A stretch of 64,000 nt of DNA from Syngnathus acus. Lineage: Eukaryota; Chordata; Actinopteri; Syngnathiformes; Syngnathidae. Numbering within the stretch: position 1 is the first letter of the stretch; each line of letters begins with the position of its first letter. A program made the translations under genes and the position numbers. The notes under the pieces were generated by a model. The model worked only from the letters and a program-made list of their open reading frames with translations, had not been told where the DNA came from and ran no database searches. Positions 1-13,818 of the stretch are shown here, one piece after another. The stretch lies in assembly GCF_901709675.1 (NCBI RefSeq), contig NC_051108.1, positions 2,604,001 through 2,668,000 of the forward strand. Reading direction: 5' to 3'.

Positions 1-10
1 GCATTTTTAG

Positions 11-3000
11 CCAACCATCCACGGCATGTGCAAGACCTACTACACCATCAATGCTAGAGAGGACATTGCAACTGACATCAGCCTGGACCGGGACTTGTCC
101 ACATGTGACCGATTTGTCCCAGTGAGAGATTACACCAGCCCCTTGGCGCTCATCTCTGGCATGGTAAGACAATCAAAAGATTTCAAATTGAAGGAATCTC
201 TCGGTCACAAACTATTTCTTTTTTTAGCAATACCCTCTTTCCAAGCTGATCAGAAGCTCTCAGACCTGCAACTACAAGTTTGACAACGAGAAGAAGCACA
301 TGACCTCCGGCTCGTGCACAGAGAAGCACATCCTGATCCCATTCTCCCACAAGTAAATCTGAAATTCCCTCAAAAACATATTTTCTGTCTTACTCTAGTT
401 CCTAAAGTGACACTTAACAATTTCAGGGGTGAATATGGAGTTAGAAATGTCGGGAAACAAGAACTGACCCTCGTGGAAGTTTCTACCTCAAACGACAGAG
501 TCTTTGATCACGGTAAATCGACGATTTTAATTTCCACCTTCGAAATAAAACCTCTGATTTCCAAAATGATGATGGTGTGTCACAGGTGACAAGACCCAGG
601 GTCTTCATATGGACACTGTGGAGCACAAGACATTTTCCCAGGACAAAGACGCTTATCTGGATCTGCTGAGCGAGCTGGCCGATCTGCCAGAAACCGAAGG
701 CGAGAAGAGGGCACACCTCTTCCATCAGATCGTCACCATGGTCCGCGGAATGAAGACGGAAACCCTGAACAGCGCCGTTCCCGAGGCTCTCGTCGTGTCT
801 CGCGTCCTGACCTACCAAGTTCTGGCCCAGTGCGGAACTCCAGAGTGCAGCAGTGCCATCATGCAGATCCTCAGGAGCTTCCAGACGACGGCAGTCGAAG
901 TCGACGCCACCGTTTTTGCTTTGGGACTCGTTTCCAATCCTTCCGCCTTGCTGATCAACGACATGCTCGAAATGGTCAAGTACAAGCCTAGCAAGCCCAT
1001 CATGTACGGACTGAGCAATGTCGTCAAGAGGTAAGATAGGTTAACTTTAGGTGACCTCTCAAATGGGATTCAAAGACGCTAACCGTGTTTTTCTTGATAT
1101 CAGATTTTACAAAAGCGAAGGAAAAGTCATCCCTGAGATTCGCTCTGTCGCTGAGTTCTTGGCTGGTCATTTGGGCGACTGCACCGGAGATGACGAAAAC
1201 ACTTTCCTGACATTGAGGGTAGCTAATTCACCAAAATGGCTAATTTTTAAATCTTCATTCGATAAAATAACTTTGTCGGTTTTAGGTTATTGGCAACATG
1301 GCTCCCGCTGTTGTGCCGGCGAGTCCCGCACTCAGAGCTTCAGTGATGCAATGTGTGAACCAACCGGAAGCTTCTCTGGCGGTGCAGCAAGCTGCCATCC
1401 AGGTTTACCGACTGACTCCCATCTCAGATGAGGTAAGTGCTGATGTTTAAGATGCTTTCAATCTCATCCTTGCTAATTCGATTTTTTTTGTCACAGGCCA
1501 GAGAGATTCTCATCCAGGTGGTTTTGGACAACGGCAGCCCCCTGCAAAAGCGAATCGCCGCATATCTCGTTCTCATGAAGAACCCCATGCCGAGCGAGTT
1601 GGTTCGTTTGGCCACCGCCTTGCCCACGGAGCAAGACACCCAATTCAAGAGCTTCGTGGTGTCCCACATTACCAACATCCTGTCTTCAACGGAGCCTAAA
1701 ACCGAAGAGTAAGTTGTATATTTATTTTGTTGTTGTCATCGTCGAAGTCAAATGATATCTTTGTTCTCTCGTGAAGACTCAGACAAAAGATTCGTGACGC
1801 CATCCAGGACAATGAGATTGGACCCATCATGAGCCCCACCAAGTTCTCACGTAACTACCAGATGGGTTCTGTCGAAGGAAACATGATCTTCGAAAGCACC
1901 AGCTACCTGCCCAAGGAAGCCATGTTGGAAATGACGCTTGACGCGTTCGGCTTTGACATCGACATGATGGAGGTAAAGATTCTGAGAAGAACATCCGAGT
2001 GAGTTTAAAGTTAACTCGTGTATCAATATTCCAGATCGGTATCGAGGGGAAAGGATTTGAACCGACGGTTGACGCACTGTTTAGCGACGCCGGATTCTTC
2101 CCCGACACCGCCATGAAGACCATGTACTTTGTCTCAGATAACGTGCAGGCAGTCCGTGAAATTGTCCAGCGCTTCATTCCTGGTTTGAAGGATGCTGAGA
2201 TGAAGAAACTGGTATTTGATTTGACTCATTGATTGCATCAAACAATGACTTCATCCAAACATCTGTGTTTAGCTCTCGCAGAACTTGATACAAGAAATTG
2301 GACAGAACCTCAACATGTTGATGAAGAAACTGCAGGCCACAAAGTCTCCAGAAGCCATGATGTATCTGAGATTGTTCGGAAACGAACTGGGTTATCTTAA
2401 AACCACCGACGCGGAAGCTCTGATGCGCTCTGCTGCCTTGATGGCTGAGAGCATGTTCAAGATGTTCCCCGCTGATGTAAGGAACGCAAATGGAGAACCA
2501 AAACAAAATGTGTGATTTAAATCGGACTTGTATTTGCACAGCTCTTGAAGGGACTGATGACAAAGGCTGACAACACCATCTTTGCCCACTACATCTTCAT
2601 GGACAACGACTTTTTCCTGCCAACTCTCACTGGTGTTCCGTTGAAATTCACATTGTCCGGAACCTTCACCCCCGGTATCAAGGGTGGACTGAAGATCGCC
2701 CGTGATATGGTGAATATTTGCCAAATGTGTTTTTTGAGTCACGTTATCATTACTGAACATTTTTTGGTTCATCTAACAGAGTGAAGTAGCTTTCATGCCC
2801 TCTGCTGGCATTGAGTTCAAAACCCACGTCGGTTCCTACATTCCCGAGTATCTCAACTCTGGAATGGAGATGCACACCAACTTCTTCCACGAGAGCGGCC
2901 TTCAGGCCAAGATCTCGATGGGACCTGACCACGTCAAGCTGACCATCCCTGCTCCAACGAGCCCGACCAAGCTCATCAAAATGACGTAAGATAGAGAAAA

Positions 3001-6000
3001 CCCCCCCGGCAAGGTTAGAAGTGGAACATTTTATTTGAACTCCTCTCTGTGTTTAAAATTTAGAAACACGCTGGTGGCAGTGAACGACCTCAACGGGGTG
3101 CCCCTCACCCCAAGGGCGGCAAAGAAAATCGATGTCAACAAATGCACACCCGCTTTCGCTGGGATGAAATACTGCACTGCTCTTCAGTACATCGATGCTT
3201 ACTCCCAAGAGACTGCTCCCTACTTTCCATTCACCGGTGACAGCAAGTGAGAAAACACACAAAACTACATTGTTTTAATTATTATTTTTTGTTATTATTT
3301 TTTAATTTAATTTAATTTAATTTAAATTAATTTATTTTATTTTATTTTATTTTATTTTATTTTATGAATTTTATTAGCTTTGCACTGGAGCTCCATCCTA
3401 ATTTAATTTAATTTAATTTAATTTAATTTAATTTAATTTAATTTAATTTAATTTAATTTAATTTAACTAATATTGTGAATTTTATTAGCTTTGCACTGGA
3501 GCTCCATCCTACCGGTGACGTCACTGAGTACACTGCCACTCTTGCCTACGAGCTGCTGATGGAAGCAGACGAGGTCGACTCTGTCAAGTTTGTTCTGAGA
3601 GCTGAAGGTAACATCACACTAAATATACTTCTCGTAAAATTTCATGACGTGACGTTATGGACTCGGATGGACAATAACAGGCGCAGAGCCCACGGAAGCC
3701 CGAGCAATCGTGAAATACAACAGAAAGAAGCACGTGCTCACCACTGACATCCAGATTCCGGACTATGACGTGGAAGCAGGATTGAGGCTGGGTGTTGTTG
3801 ATGTCGATACCAAAGGCAAAGGAACCATCTATCTGGATCTTCTCAACAAAAACATCCCTCAGCTTTCCCTCATTGGTCGAGCCAAGTAAGAATTATAGAG
3901 GAACTCATAGAGGAACAAATGTGTCGTGGAGATTTGACTGATTCTTTGGTGTTTCTTTCAGGCTTGAGATGATGAAGGAAGGGATGCTTCAAATTCAGCT
4001 TTTGGTCCCCACACTCAACCTTGATGCCTCAGTCACGGCTAACGTGGAGCGAGAGGACGAACTGGAAGTGAAACTCGAGAGTGACGTGAAGATCATGGAT
4101 GCTGTGTCCAAACAGGAGCTGGAAATGAAATACGGTAATATATTTTTTAATTTGAATCTTCTTCTGCATGTCTTGAAATGTTTCCATTTGTGTTCTCTGT
4201 TATCCAGATGACAGTAAGGTTGAGGTTGAGTTCAAATCTGACATGAACACCAAGGTCTCCTTTGTACCATTATCTGATATGGTTGAAAAGTACACACAAG
4301 AACTTCTTGACATGGAGGTAGGACAGACTGACATGAAGGTTGCTCACATCTTCAAGAAGTTTGGGGAGGTATGAGATCCAAGTCTTGTGGTTTGAATGTG
4401 GTACTATTTTTGGAAATTAATCCCTTTGTCACTTAGGCTACAAACAACTACGTGGAGAAGTATGGCGCTGAGATCCCGTATCTTCAGAACTTCAGAGTTC
4501 CAGATATGCCTGAGATTTCCATGCCGGAGTCACTGTTCCTGAACACGTAAGTTTGAAATATTATTTGGTTCCTCCGAAATGTTCAAAATGTTTGACTTTT
4601 GTATTTTCAACAGTGAAACCAAAGCCGTGTACTACTTCAACAAAGACCGCTACACCATCACCTTCCCGCTCCCTCTTGGAGGAAAGTCAACCAAGGAGCT
4701 CAACTTCCCACCAGTCTTAACAACACCTCACCTGTCTCTGCCCAAGTTTGGAGTGGAGATCGTCTCCATGGAGATCCCAATCCCAGAGATGGTTTTCCCA
4801 GAGAGCTTCACTTTTAGTGTTCCTCTCTTTGGCAAAGCTGAAGTTTCCACAGAGATGAAGAGCAACCTGTATGACATGGATGCCTCCGTGGCAGCCGGCA
4901 AAGATGACGTGGATGCTCCGAGTTACTCTACCAAGTTTGACATCAAAGGAACTTCGCCATTTGAAATCCTCTCGGTCAAGATGCAAGGTATTTGGAATTT
5001 GTGGTATTTTACGTGAAAGGAGTTTTTTAACGACTCTGAATTTTGTTTTATGAAGGTTCTGGAATGTTGGCCGCCACTGATTCACTGAAGGCCGAGATGA
5101 AAGGTTCATTTTCCCACAAGTTCCTCGACTTCAGTGTCACTTTTGCAGAAGCTATCCCCATCACCGATAAAATTTACCTGCAATCGTATACCAAGATTGA
5201 CGCCACCAGCCCGTTTAGCCTGAATGTTGACATGGAGCACAAGTCTCTGACTGCAATTGACACTGAGAAGATCACCATTGATAGCAACCTGAAAGGAACG
5301 TTCAAGGCCGGACCCATCGACGCCAAGACTGTTTCAACTCAGACTTTCCAGGTTACTCCATTCCAACCAAACGCCAAGATCGAATCTTTGGTTGAATTGA
5401 ACTCTACTCTCGTTCGGGCTAAAAACCGAATCACGGCAACCTTGGCTGATGGTGACTTGCTGGTTGTTTCCAACACCAATGTCTTTGAAGACACCTTGAC
5501 GCATACTGCTGAGCTTTCTTTCGCAGACAGTAACCTGTCTCTGAAGTGCCATTCAAGTGCTCTTGCTCTTGGTATGAAGCTCAACAACAAGGTTGAAGCC
5601 TCTGCTGGCGCCGGAAAACTAGCTCTGAGAGTGGAAACGAATGGAGATCGCTTTGAAGATCAGATCTACTCCCTGCTCACTTCCTCTTTTGATGTCAACG
5701 GTCTGAGTGTAAACAGCGATGCCCTCATCAAGCTTCTTCAGAACACGGCCACGCACAAAGCTTCCTTGACCTTGGACAAGAACGGCTTGAGCACAAGTGG
5801 ATCAAACACTCTTGAGAGTCCTCTGTCTCTGGAAAACACCTTCAACGCTGGCCTGGACTTCACAAAAGCAACTCTGGCCATGACTAACAAGGCTGCGTTG
5901 TTTGACTTCAAGTTCGATAACGGCAACGATGTGACCATGACGATTTCTAGCCTTACCTTAAATTCCAAGGCTAAAGCCCAAGCTAGCGGGTACGCCTCTT

Positions 6001-9000
6001 ATAAACACGATGTTGCCGTCGACCTGACACCCTACACGGCATTCGCCAAGGTCAACAACGACCTGAAGCTTCTCAGCGCCAACATCATCAATGACGCTCA
6101 GTTCCAGGTAGGGTCTTACAAGATGGACGTGACGGGAACCCTGAAAACGACCTACGATGAGTCGGAGATCAAGCACAGCTATCAGATGAACTATGCTGAC
6201 ATGTCTGCCAACGCAAAATGCAGCACAACTGGAAATCTTTTTGGAACCTACATGAGCCATTCCTCAGAGCTTGTCATCGTCGGTCTGGGCGCCAAGTTTA
6301 GCAACGAAGCTCGCTTCAACTCGCAGCTTTTGCGCTTTGACCATACCCTCCGTTCCAGCGTCGTTCCTTTCGACTTCAACCTCGACGCCATTTTCAATGC
6401 CGACGGAGACGTGGTGATGTATGGAAAGCACAGCGCTCAGCTCTACGGGAAGTTCCTCATGAGGGCACAACCCTTGGCTTTTGCCAGCTCACATGAATGC
6501 AGAGCCTCAGTCAGCCACACACTTGACAACGGCGTCTCTCTGGTGACAACATTGGACAACAAGATGGATGCCGTTCTTTCTACCAATGAACAGAAGGCCA
6601 TGGTTAGTCTTAAGTCAAAAATCAACAATCATGCCTTTAATCAAGATATGAATGTTTACAACACGCCTGAGGGAACTGGCATGGGATTCTCTTCTAATAT
6701 CCTCACCAACATCATCAACACGCAATCCCCAGACAACCAGGAATTTGGTGTCTCAGGTTTCCTCAAGTACGACAAGAACACAAACTGTCACATCATTCAG
6801 TTGCCTCTGTTGGAAAATGTGCCTTTCTTCGTGGAAGGTATCAAAGACACCATTGTCCAAGTTGCTGAAATGATTCAGGACTTCATCAGGAACGAGGAGA
6901 TCAGGGAAAAACTTGAAGCGCTTCCTCAGCGAGTCGGCGAGTTTGTTGCTCAACTTGACATCGAAGGCAAAGCCATTCAGTTGAAAGACTACTTCAGTGA
7001 TCTGGCCCCAAAATATCTGATTGCCATGGAAGATATGGATGCTGCTTTCAGAAACCTGAGATCTAATTTTGAGAAAGTCATCAATGACGTCACCGTTTTC
7101 CTTCAACGCTATTATACCATGTTGGAGCAGATCATTATTGATAGCAAACTGTCAGAAACCATCACGACAAAGATCGAGGAACTGGTGAATGCCATCAATG
7201 ATAGGTATGACATTAAGAGAATGCTTCTGTATCTTATTGACACCACGAGGACGATGATCCGGGAGATAGACTTGGAACAATTGAGAGGCACCAGTGTGGA
7301 ATTCCTGCAGATTATTGACAATGAATACCAAATCCTCTCCGAGCTGAATTATTTGCTGAATTTCATACATCGCATAGTTGAGAAGTTTGATATTACGACC
7401 TACTTTGCCGACATGAAGGACTTTGTTGCATTCGTGGACATTAATGAGATCCTCAACGATTTGAGCCAGGCTACAATTAGGGTATTCAATGACATAAGCG
7501 AGCAGATTCAGGATCTCAAGATCTTTGACAGAATCAACACATTATCCGCCAACATAAGAGAGTTCATTGTGAAGCTTGAAGTGGACAAAAAGGCCCAAAT
7601 CGTTTTGGAAAAACTAGTGGAGGTCCTAAAGCAGTTTAAGGTCGAAGAAACCATCAACACAGTCGGCAGGATGGTCAGGGACGCCGACATCCCGGCTAAA
7701 TTCCAGCACTTCTCCCAGGTGGTGATTGACAACATGAAATCCAACCAAGTTAAGGACATGATTCAAGACCTCAAGTCCTTTATTGAGTCAATCATGCAGT
7801 TGATGACATCACTGGATTATAATGACTACGTGGATTACGTTAACGGAGTCACCGCAGGCTCCACGGTTTATGTTAATGATCTAATCAAGGCTCTTGAAAT
7901 CCCCATGAAATTGGAAGCTGTCAAAGATTTCGCCAATGTCGTTTTAACCTCAGTCAAAGGATCTATGGATCGTCTGAGGGAAATCCGAGTTGCAGAATTG
8001 ATTTCATCTGTGAAGGAACTGATGGACCCGACGGCTATGTTGGAAGATATTAAGAGAGTTTTCAATCACGTCAAAGATGTTATACAATTGAACTTCAATT
8101 TTGAGGTTCCCTCATTCCTGAAGTCAGTGAGCAAGAAATACAGGAGAACTATGGCCAATGTCATTCGCATCTGCAGTAATATGATCGAAAGTATGAAATC
8201 AGTCTTCCCAGACCAAAAGATCATCGGTGAGATTCAGCAAATCTTTGATGGGCTGACGAGCGAACTGAAGAAATGCGAGCTGAAGACTCCGTCCTTCACC
8301 CTTCCGCTCACCGACCTCGTGGTTCCATCCATGAACTTCAACATGGAGAAACTTCAGAAGTTTGAAATTCCCACACAGCTGGATATCCCCGAGTTCACCA
8401 TCCTGCGCTTCCATACTATCAAAGCCACCACCATTTCCTTTGAGGACATCAAGCAGAAAATCATGGAAATGATTGATTTCATCTTGAATATCAATTACAA
8501 AATGATTGACATCGATGCTTTCTTTGGAGACCTCAACCTGAGCTTCTTGCCTTCCATGCCTGAGATCGACTTCTCCGAAATAACTCTTCCCGAGATCTCG
8601 TTCCCCACTCTCCCATACTTCCCTGTAGATAAGCTTGTCGAGTCTCTCTCGCTTCCTGACATGACACTTCCAACCATCCCAAGTGAAATTATCATCCCTT
8701 GCTTTGGCAAACTCTCTGGCGAGCTTCGATTTAATACTCCCATCTACACTTTGAAGACATCTGCTGAGTTCCAAAACTCCACCGAGAAAGTCACGACACC
8801 CCAATTCAAAGCCATCCTCACTTCTCAAGGCACATCGCCCATCTTGGAAATCCTGAATTACAAAATCGACTCGACCGCTCAACTTGCTCTTCCAAAAATG
8901 AGCCGTGTTGTCCTCGCCGAGACCTTCAAGATCAACCATCGTGCTCTTGCCGTTGACCACCAAGCCTCACTGGCGCTCTACGGTTTCTCCGGCCAGGCCC

Positions 9001-12000
9001 AAGCCAAGACTGGAGTGAAAGTAAACACTCCCATCTACAACGCTGACATTGCAAACATTGCTTTTATTGCGATGGAAGAAGGGATGACTGCCTCTCTCGA
9101 GACAAAGTACAAACATCTTGTGGACCTTCCAGTCGTCAATATCAACAATGATGCCACCATGAACCATAAAGCGATCATCCGCCAAGAGGGCTTCACCTTC
9201 ACTTTGACCGTCGACAATGTTGGCAAGTCTGTTGCTCAGGAGGCTGACCACGTCAGCAACCTGTTTTTGTCCCTCAGCCCGAGCTTGGCCACGCTGACCT
9301 TCTCTGGCAACACGGACTCCAAAGCCTTGACGATGAAACAGCAGCTAACATCTGAAGCTAGCCCTCTGCTCTACAAGTTTAATGTCCTCAATGAGTTGAA
9401 GGCTCCAATTATTAAGAACAGTGTGATCTCCGCTTCTGGACATGTCAACTTCAATAACATGAAGGCTGAGCTGAAAGCAAATCATGATACGGAATTGACC
9501 GGCTTGGTGAGAGGAATCCTCTCCAACGGCATGCACGTTGTCGCCCATCCTTACGAGTTTAACGCTGACATCCAAAACAAAATCAATAGCAGGGTTACAA
9601 TCTCCGGAGCGCCCACTGCTAAGTTTGACTTCCAGAACGATTATTCTGCCACCTTGACACCCAAAAACCAGAAGATGAACACAATTTATATGGCTCGTCT
9701 CAATCAAGGTGTGATGACCTACAACTTCACTGCTGACAACAACGGAAATGAGGCTGGCGTCTTCATCGCCATGGACGGTAATGTCAATCTGGACTTCCTC
9801 ACTACCCCCATTCGCATTCCTGGCATGGAAATCCCCTTTGTCGACCTCCGTACCCCGGAGATAAGTGACGTGAACTTGTACGAGCTGATGGGACTGAAAC
9901 GCCTCCTGGTTTCTACCGAGCAAAATGTCAACCTAGATGCCAAGATTGTTTACCAGAAAAAGCAGGCTGCTCCCATCGCTGTTATAATGAACGTCATCGA
10001 GATCCCCCCTGTGGGTGACCTGATCACGGAGCTGTCCTTCAAGTCTGCCGTCATCAACGTGAACGCCAATACCGGACTTTACGCCGCAGATGATCTTGTA
10101 TTCCGTCTGGGAGCTACAACCGCCTCCGTGTTTGAGAGCTTGAAAGCCAAACTCGATGGTACCGCCAGCCTGACCACCAAAAGAGGAATCAAGTTGGCCA
10201 ATTCTTTATCCCTGGAGAATCGACACATTGAAGGCACTCATGACAGCACCTTCAGTGTGAGCATGGAGACTCTGGAAGCCGCTACCTCCGTGGCCACCGT
10301 CGGACGGATTTCTCTCCCTATACTGAGCTTGGAAGTGAACCAGAATCTGGTTGCGGACACCAAATCCAAAGCCAAGGCTCACTCCACGGTGAACATCAAG
10401 AGTGATTTCAACATTCCCGTGATCAAGGCTGTCGGAAAAGCAAGCACCGAATACAGCCTGAAGCTGGAGGGAACCGCTGAAGACATTTCCGTTGAGGCTT
10501 TCACGAAGGGGAACGTGGACGGCACGGTGCTTGATGACTACGTCGTACTGGGAGTCCTGGATAGTGACGTAAACCTGTTCTTGATTAATGGCCTGCGCTC
10601 CACCTCCAAGGTCATCGCCGACGTCAAGCTTAACCACGGCACCACCAAAGTGATCAACTTTGATTTAAGCGACAATCTGTCTTTCCAAGGCTCCTTCAGT
10701 CGCATCTACGCGATGCTGAAGCACACGAGCAACAACGAGATCAACCTGTTCAGTTTCAACACCAACGGGAAGCATTTTGCTCAGGCTACCTTAGATATAG
10801 CACCGGTCTCATCTTTGACTGCTGATTTTGAGATCAATCTGTCACAGCCAAGCACATTGGGTGATTTCACCATCTTGGACAAAACTGTGGCCGATGTCAC
10901 GATGGCCAAACAGAAGATCTCCACCATCGGCAAGTTCATCAGCCCACTGTACACCTCAAATTTCGATGTACTCCTGGAGGGAGATGCTCCAGTCTTCAAA
11001 GGCGCCTTTAAATCTTCTGCCACCTCCGCTTATGTCATCTTGGATTATGATATGGATGGTGAGTTGACGACATTCCTTTTGTATACTAAGATGTATATTT
11101 TCAAATACTGAATACCACCAAACCTTTCGCCCAACAGCTTCCTCAACTGTGAACTTTGAGAATGCTGACTTGAACGTGATGAACAAGCTCGCCCTGAAAC
11201 ATGCCGACATCAACGTGGATGCCAACCATGTCATTGACCAAGGCACGAGGTGAGATGATCTCAGACTTTGTTCTCATCCAATCACAAGAGTTCATTTTTA
11301 AAATGCCTCCTCTTCTTTTCAGTGTTTCTCGCCAGACCCTCAATGTAGACATCACCAGCCCAACGTTCACTGATGTCAACCTCCGCTATACTGCTCGCAG
11401 AGATGTTCTTAGCGCCTCGCTATCTGTTCCATCTGTCGGCTTTCTGGGGTTGCAGATGAATGGCAAGATGCCCTCTCAATTTAATGCAAGAGTCTACGGC
11501 CGTTATCCTGTGAGTTGACTAACCTGACGGTTTTACAAATTGGAAAAATCGCTTTCGCTGATGTCTTTTGCGTTCTTTTTGACAGTCCGCACCAGAGGCT
11601 GATGTTGACATCTTCGTCATCAAATCATCTCCCAAGGACGACAATAGAATGAACCTCCAAATTGTGTACAACACAGAGGCACCTAAAATGATGCTCTCTG
11701 AACTGAAGCTGCGACTCCCTTCCATCATCTCTACCTTCACGGAATTCCTTCGCAAGTATCAGATCACGAGCAACATGGAGAAGTTGAAGAATGTTGTTGT
11801 TGACCGCATGGTCGAGATCTATGACGCCGCCATCAACTACGATATCCAGATGAGCCAACTGTCAGTCTTCTTCAGAAACACCATCGTCCAGTGCCAGCAA
11901 AACATCCAGGTTGTCACTGATGCTATCGTCAGGTTCTTGAGGGAGACCAAGTTCAAACTACCCGGGTCTGACGAAATGACCACTCTTCCCGAGGTCTTGA

Positions 12001-12575
12001 AGAAGGTGACCACCAGCATTGCGATTGCTCTGGACAAACTGATCCAGATGATTTATCAGAACATGGAGATATACTACAACTCATTTGTTGAGAAAATCAG
12101 CACCGTGAAAGTTACCATGCCATTGGGTGATGTAGCTACTATGGGTCAGATCTTTGAAGATGTGAAAATGTATGTTAACAATACCATGAATGGACTAGTG
12201 GCCTCTTTGAAGAATATGGAGAGTTTTGAAACAATGCTGGAGAAAATGAGTGAGACCCAGACAGCTATTGTTGCTAAATCTCTGGAGTTTGTTGACTCAA
12301 TCAAGTCTGACTATTTTGATGAAGTGTTCCTGCAAATCAATGACATCTATCGCAGGATTGTGACAGCCATTAAGGTTGTTTTTTACAAGATCTCTGCCTT
12401 TGATATGGAGCAGCTCTCCAACGCATATGATTCCATTTTTGATATGTTCATTAAGGTAGTCGATCAAGTCAACTCAACTGTTTTTGAGCGCCTGACCCAA
12501 GTGTCACCGGATGCTCAGGTGAAACTCACAAATGGAAGGCTTGAAATCGACCTCCCCTTTACTTACCAATTTTAA
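11..12575 (+). CDS. apob: Apolipoprotein B, upstream tandem copy (5' end outside window)
   Basis: Large secreted lipid-transfer protein that scaffolds VLDL/LDL-type lipoproteins in liver, intestine or yolk syncytium. The visible exons start at the residue matching about position 190 of human ApoB. Twenty-three exons were traced: 11-163, 228-352, 427-512, 586-1030, 1104-1218, 1286-1432, 1497-1708, 1777-1972, 2035-2211, 2273-2476, 2542-2709, 2780-2985, 3064-3246, 3489-3607, 3681-3885, 3962-4134, 4208-4368, 4437-4546, 4614-4987, 5056-11058, 11138-11249, 11323-11509 and 11586-12575. They sum to 10851 nt, in frame, giving 3616 residues. The first 19 exons are the vitellogenin-like N-terminal module. 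The 6-kb exon matches human exon 26 and alternates beta-rich segments with an amphipathic helical block (about 6810-8270) and a Pro-rich stretch ending in IPCFGKL. A basic KRGIK motif (10161-10200) matches the human LDL-receptor site B. The last three exons have human-like sizes. Missing upstream exons should add about 170 residues. Confidence 0.97.
3290..3475. repeat. AT-rich (TTTAA)n/(TTTTA)n microsatellite in an apob intron
   Basis: A nearly uninterrupted run of TTTAA and TTTTA pentamers fills the intron between apob exons ending at 3246 and starting at 3489. This intron (242 bp) is three to four times longer than its neighbours because of the repeat. A displaced copy of the downstream exon's edge interrupts it (see the separate repeat entry). 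Confidence 0.95.
3365..3510 (+). repeat. 35-bp direct duplication of an intron/exon junction
   Basis: Positions 3365-3399 and 3476-3510 are identical over 35 bp and lie 111 bp apart. The downstream copy is the real acceptor and first 22 nt of the exon starting at 3489. The upstream copy sits within the pentamer repeat and carries the same TTTATTAG acceptor with no donor after it. This probably arose when the microsatellite expanded by slippage or unequal exchange and took the exon edge with it. Confidence 0.92.
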
Positions 12576-12732
12576 GGAACCACTGAGGTCTGAACCAGCA
12601 TAAAACACTCCCAACCTGTTTGGAAGGAGTATTACCACTTTGATTGCTATCCATATTTATGACATCAAATGTAGAACAGTTTTCAAAGATCTCGTTGAAT
12701 CTGTTGCTCATGTAACATTTACATACTCTTGC

Positions 12733-12751
12733 AATAAATTTGTCAATAAAG
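12733..12751 (+). terminator. Polyadenylation signals of upstream apob
   Basis: Two AATAAA hexamers (12733 and about 12745) lie 160-170 bp after the stop codon and define a short 3'UTR of about 190 bp. Confidence 0.75.
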
Positions 12752-13011
12752 TATATTAAAATGAACTTTCAATGTCTAATGTTTTGTTTACATATGAAAC
12801 ACTTGCACTTTCTCATCACAACTCAGCAGTATTGGCACAAAAGCAGTTTCTAAAACTCTTAGCTTGCTTAATTATTATTTAATAATTACTTGAAAGGGAT
12901 ATTTTGTGGTATTTAGTGACACTGAGTGGTAAACTAATAGATTGCAATGAACTATTGCAAAGCGCGTGCATTCGTTATTTTTGTCCCCTTTGGGCGATCC
13001 GTAGCAGCAAG

Positions 13012-13042
13012 ATGGCGGCGAGACATGTTATCGTCCTGTACG
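13012..13042 (+). other. Orphan first-exon-like coding fragment with splice donor
   Basis: The sequence AAGATGGCGGC is a textbook YY1-type start context. It opens an ATG encoding MAARHVIVLY, then a strong donor (G|gtgagc). The peptide resembles the N-terminus of flavodoxin-type reductases (MTRR/NDOR1 style, where a Gly-Ser/Thr-Gln-x-Gly motif would follow), but ten residues are too few to assign. I found no matching second exon before the downstream apob starts 2.4 kb away. It may be a remnant of a lost gene, the first exon of an unrecognised transcript, or a chance match. Confidence 0.35.
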
Positions 13043-13818
13043 GTGAGCGATCCTTGTAATATAATAATAAATGAGTAGTTTAATTACTATTAAAAACGTA
13101 CGTTGATGTGATAGAATTTATTTTTACATATTTACGAACTGAAAACAATTCGCGAAAAGGCTTCGTGAGACGATGATAACTCTTAGACGCATCAATTGCA
13201 GTTCAAATTGTACTAATGATGCTAAATAACATTTATCATTTATATTTTTCCATAGAGCCAGAGGATACAATTTAAATGTTCCTCATCTTTTCATTAAGGC
13301 ACTGGTACTCAAACTGGGACCCCGAGTTTTGAGCTAATTATGTTTTGTATCCACAACCATTTAGGTTGTTTTTATTTACTGTTACGCAACACAATACTTG
13401 TCTTCCACTATCTGGTTAGGTTATCTTGAGTGCAACTCTCACCATCCTGCTCAAACAGCCTTTACTGGCTTTTCTAAATAGGGGAAAGGTGAGCCAACAG
13501 TGCATGGATTGACAGGTGTATTGCATTTGGCAATAGACAATAAACACTCACTCACCCATAGGCTTAGTCATCATTGAGATTAACAGTAAGTAGACATTTA
13601 CAGTCTGAAATTGAAACAAAATTACTCGAGAAAATATTCCCAGTATGATAAAGTGCAGTACTGCAACCATAACAGTGCAGTGATAAAATATAGAGTACTG
13701 GATTGTATGTAAACATATTTATTACATTCATTCTATGTGACAGAGTATGAAAATCAGAAGTAAGAGTAGATGAATTTGAAAGGCTGCTATAAAATATGAT
13801 GATTACCTAACATTAGAA

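Noticed and set aside
8199-8963. 254-codon open frame on the - strand
   Set aside because: It lies wholly inside the 6-kb apob exon in another frame and has no recognisable domain; it is a shadow of the ApoB coding sequence, as are 9345-9923, 6753-7106 and 23138-24001 on the - strand.
13300-13330. Another hAT-like end ('ctggtactcaaactgggacccc')
   Set aside because: It resembles hAT terminal sequence, but no matching opposite end or target duplication was found nearby.
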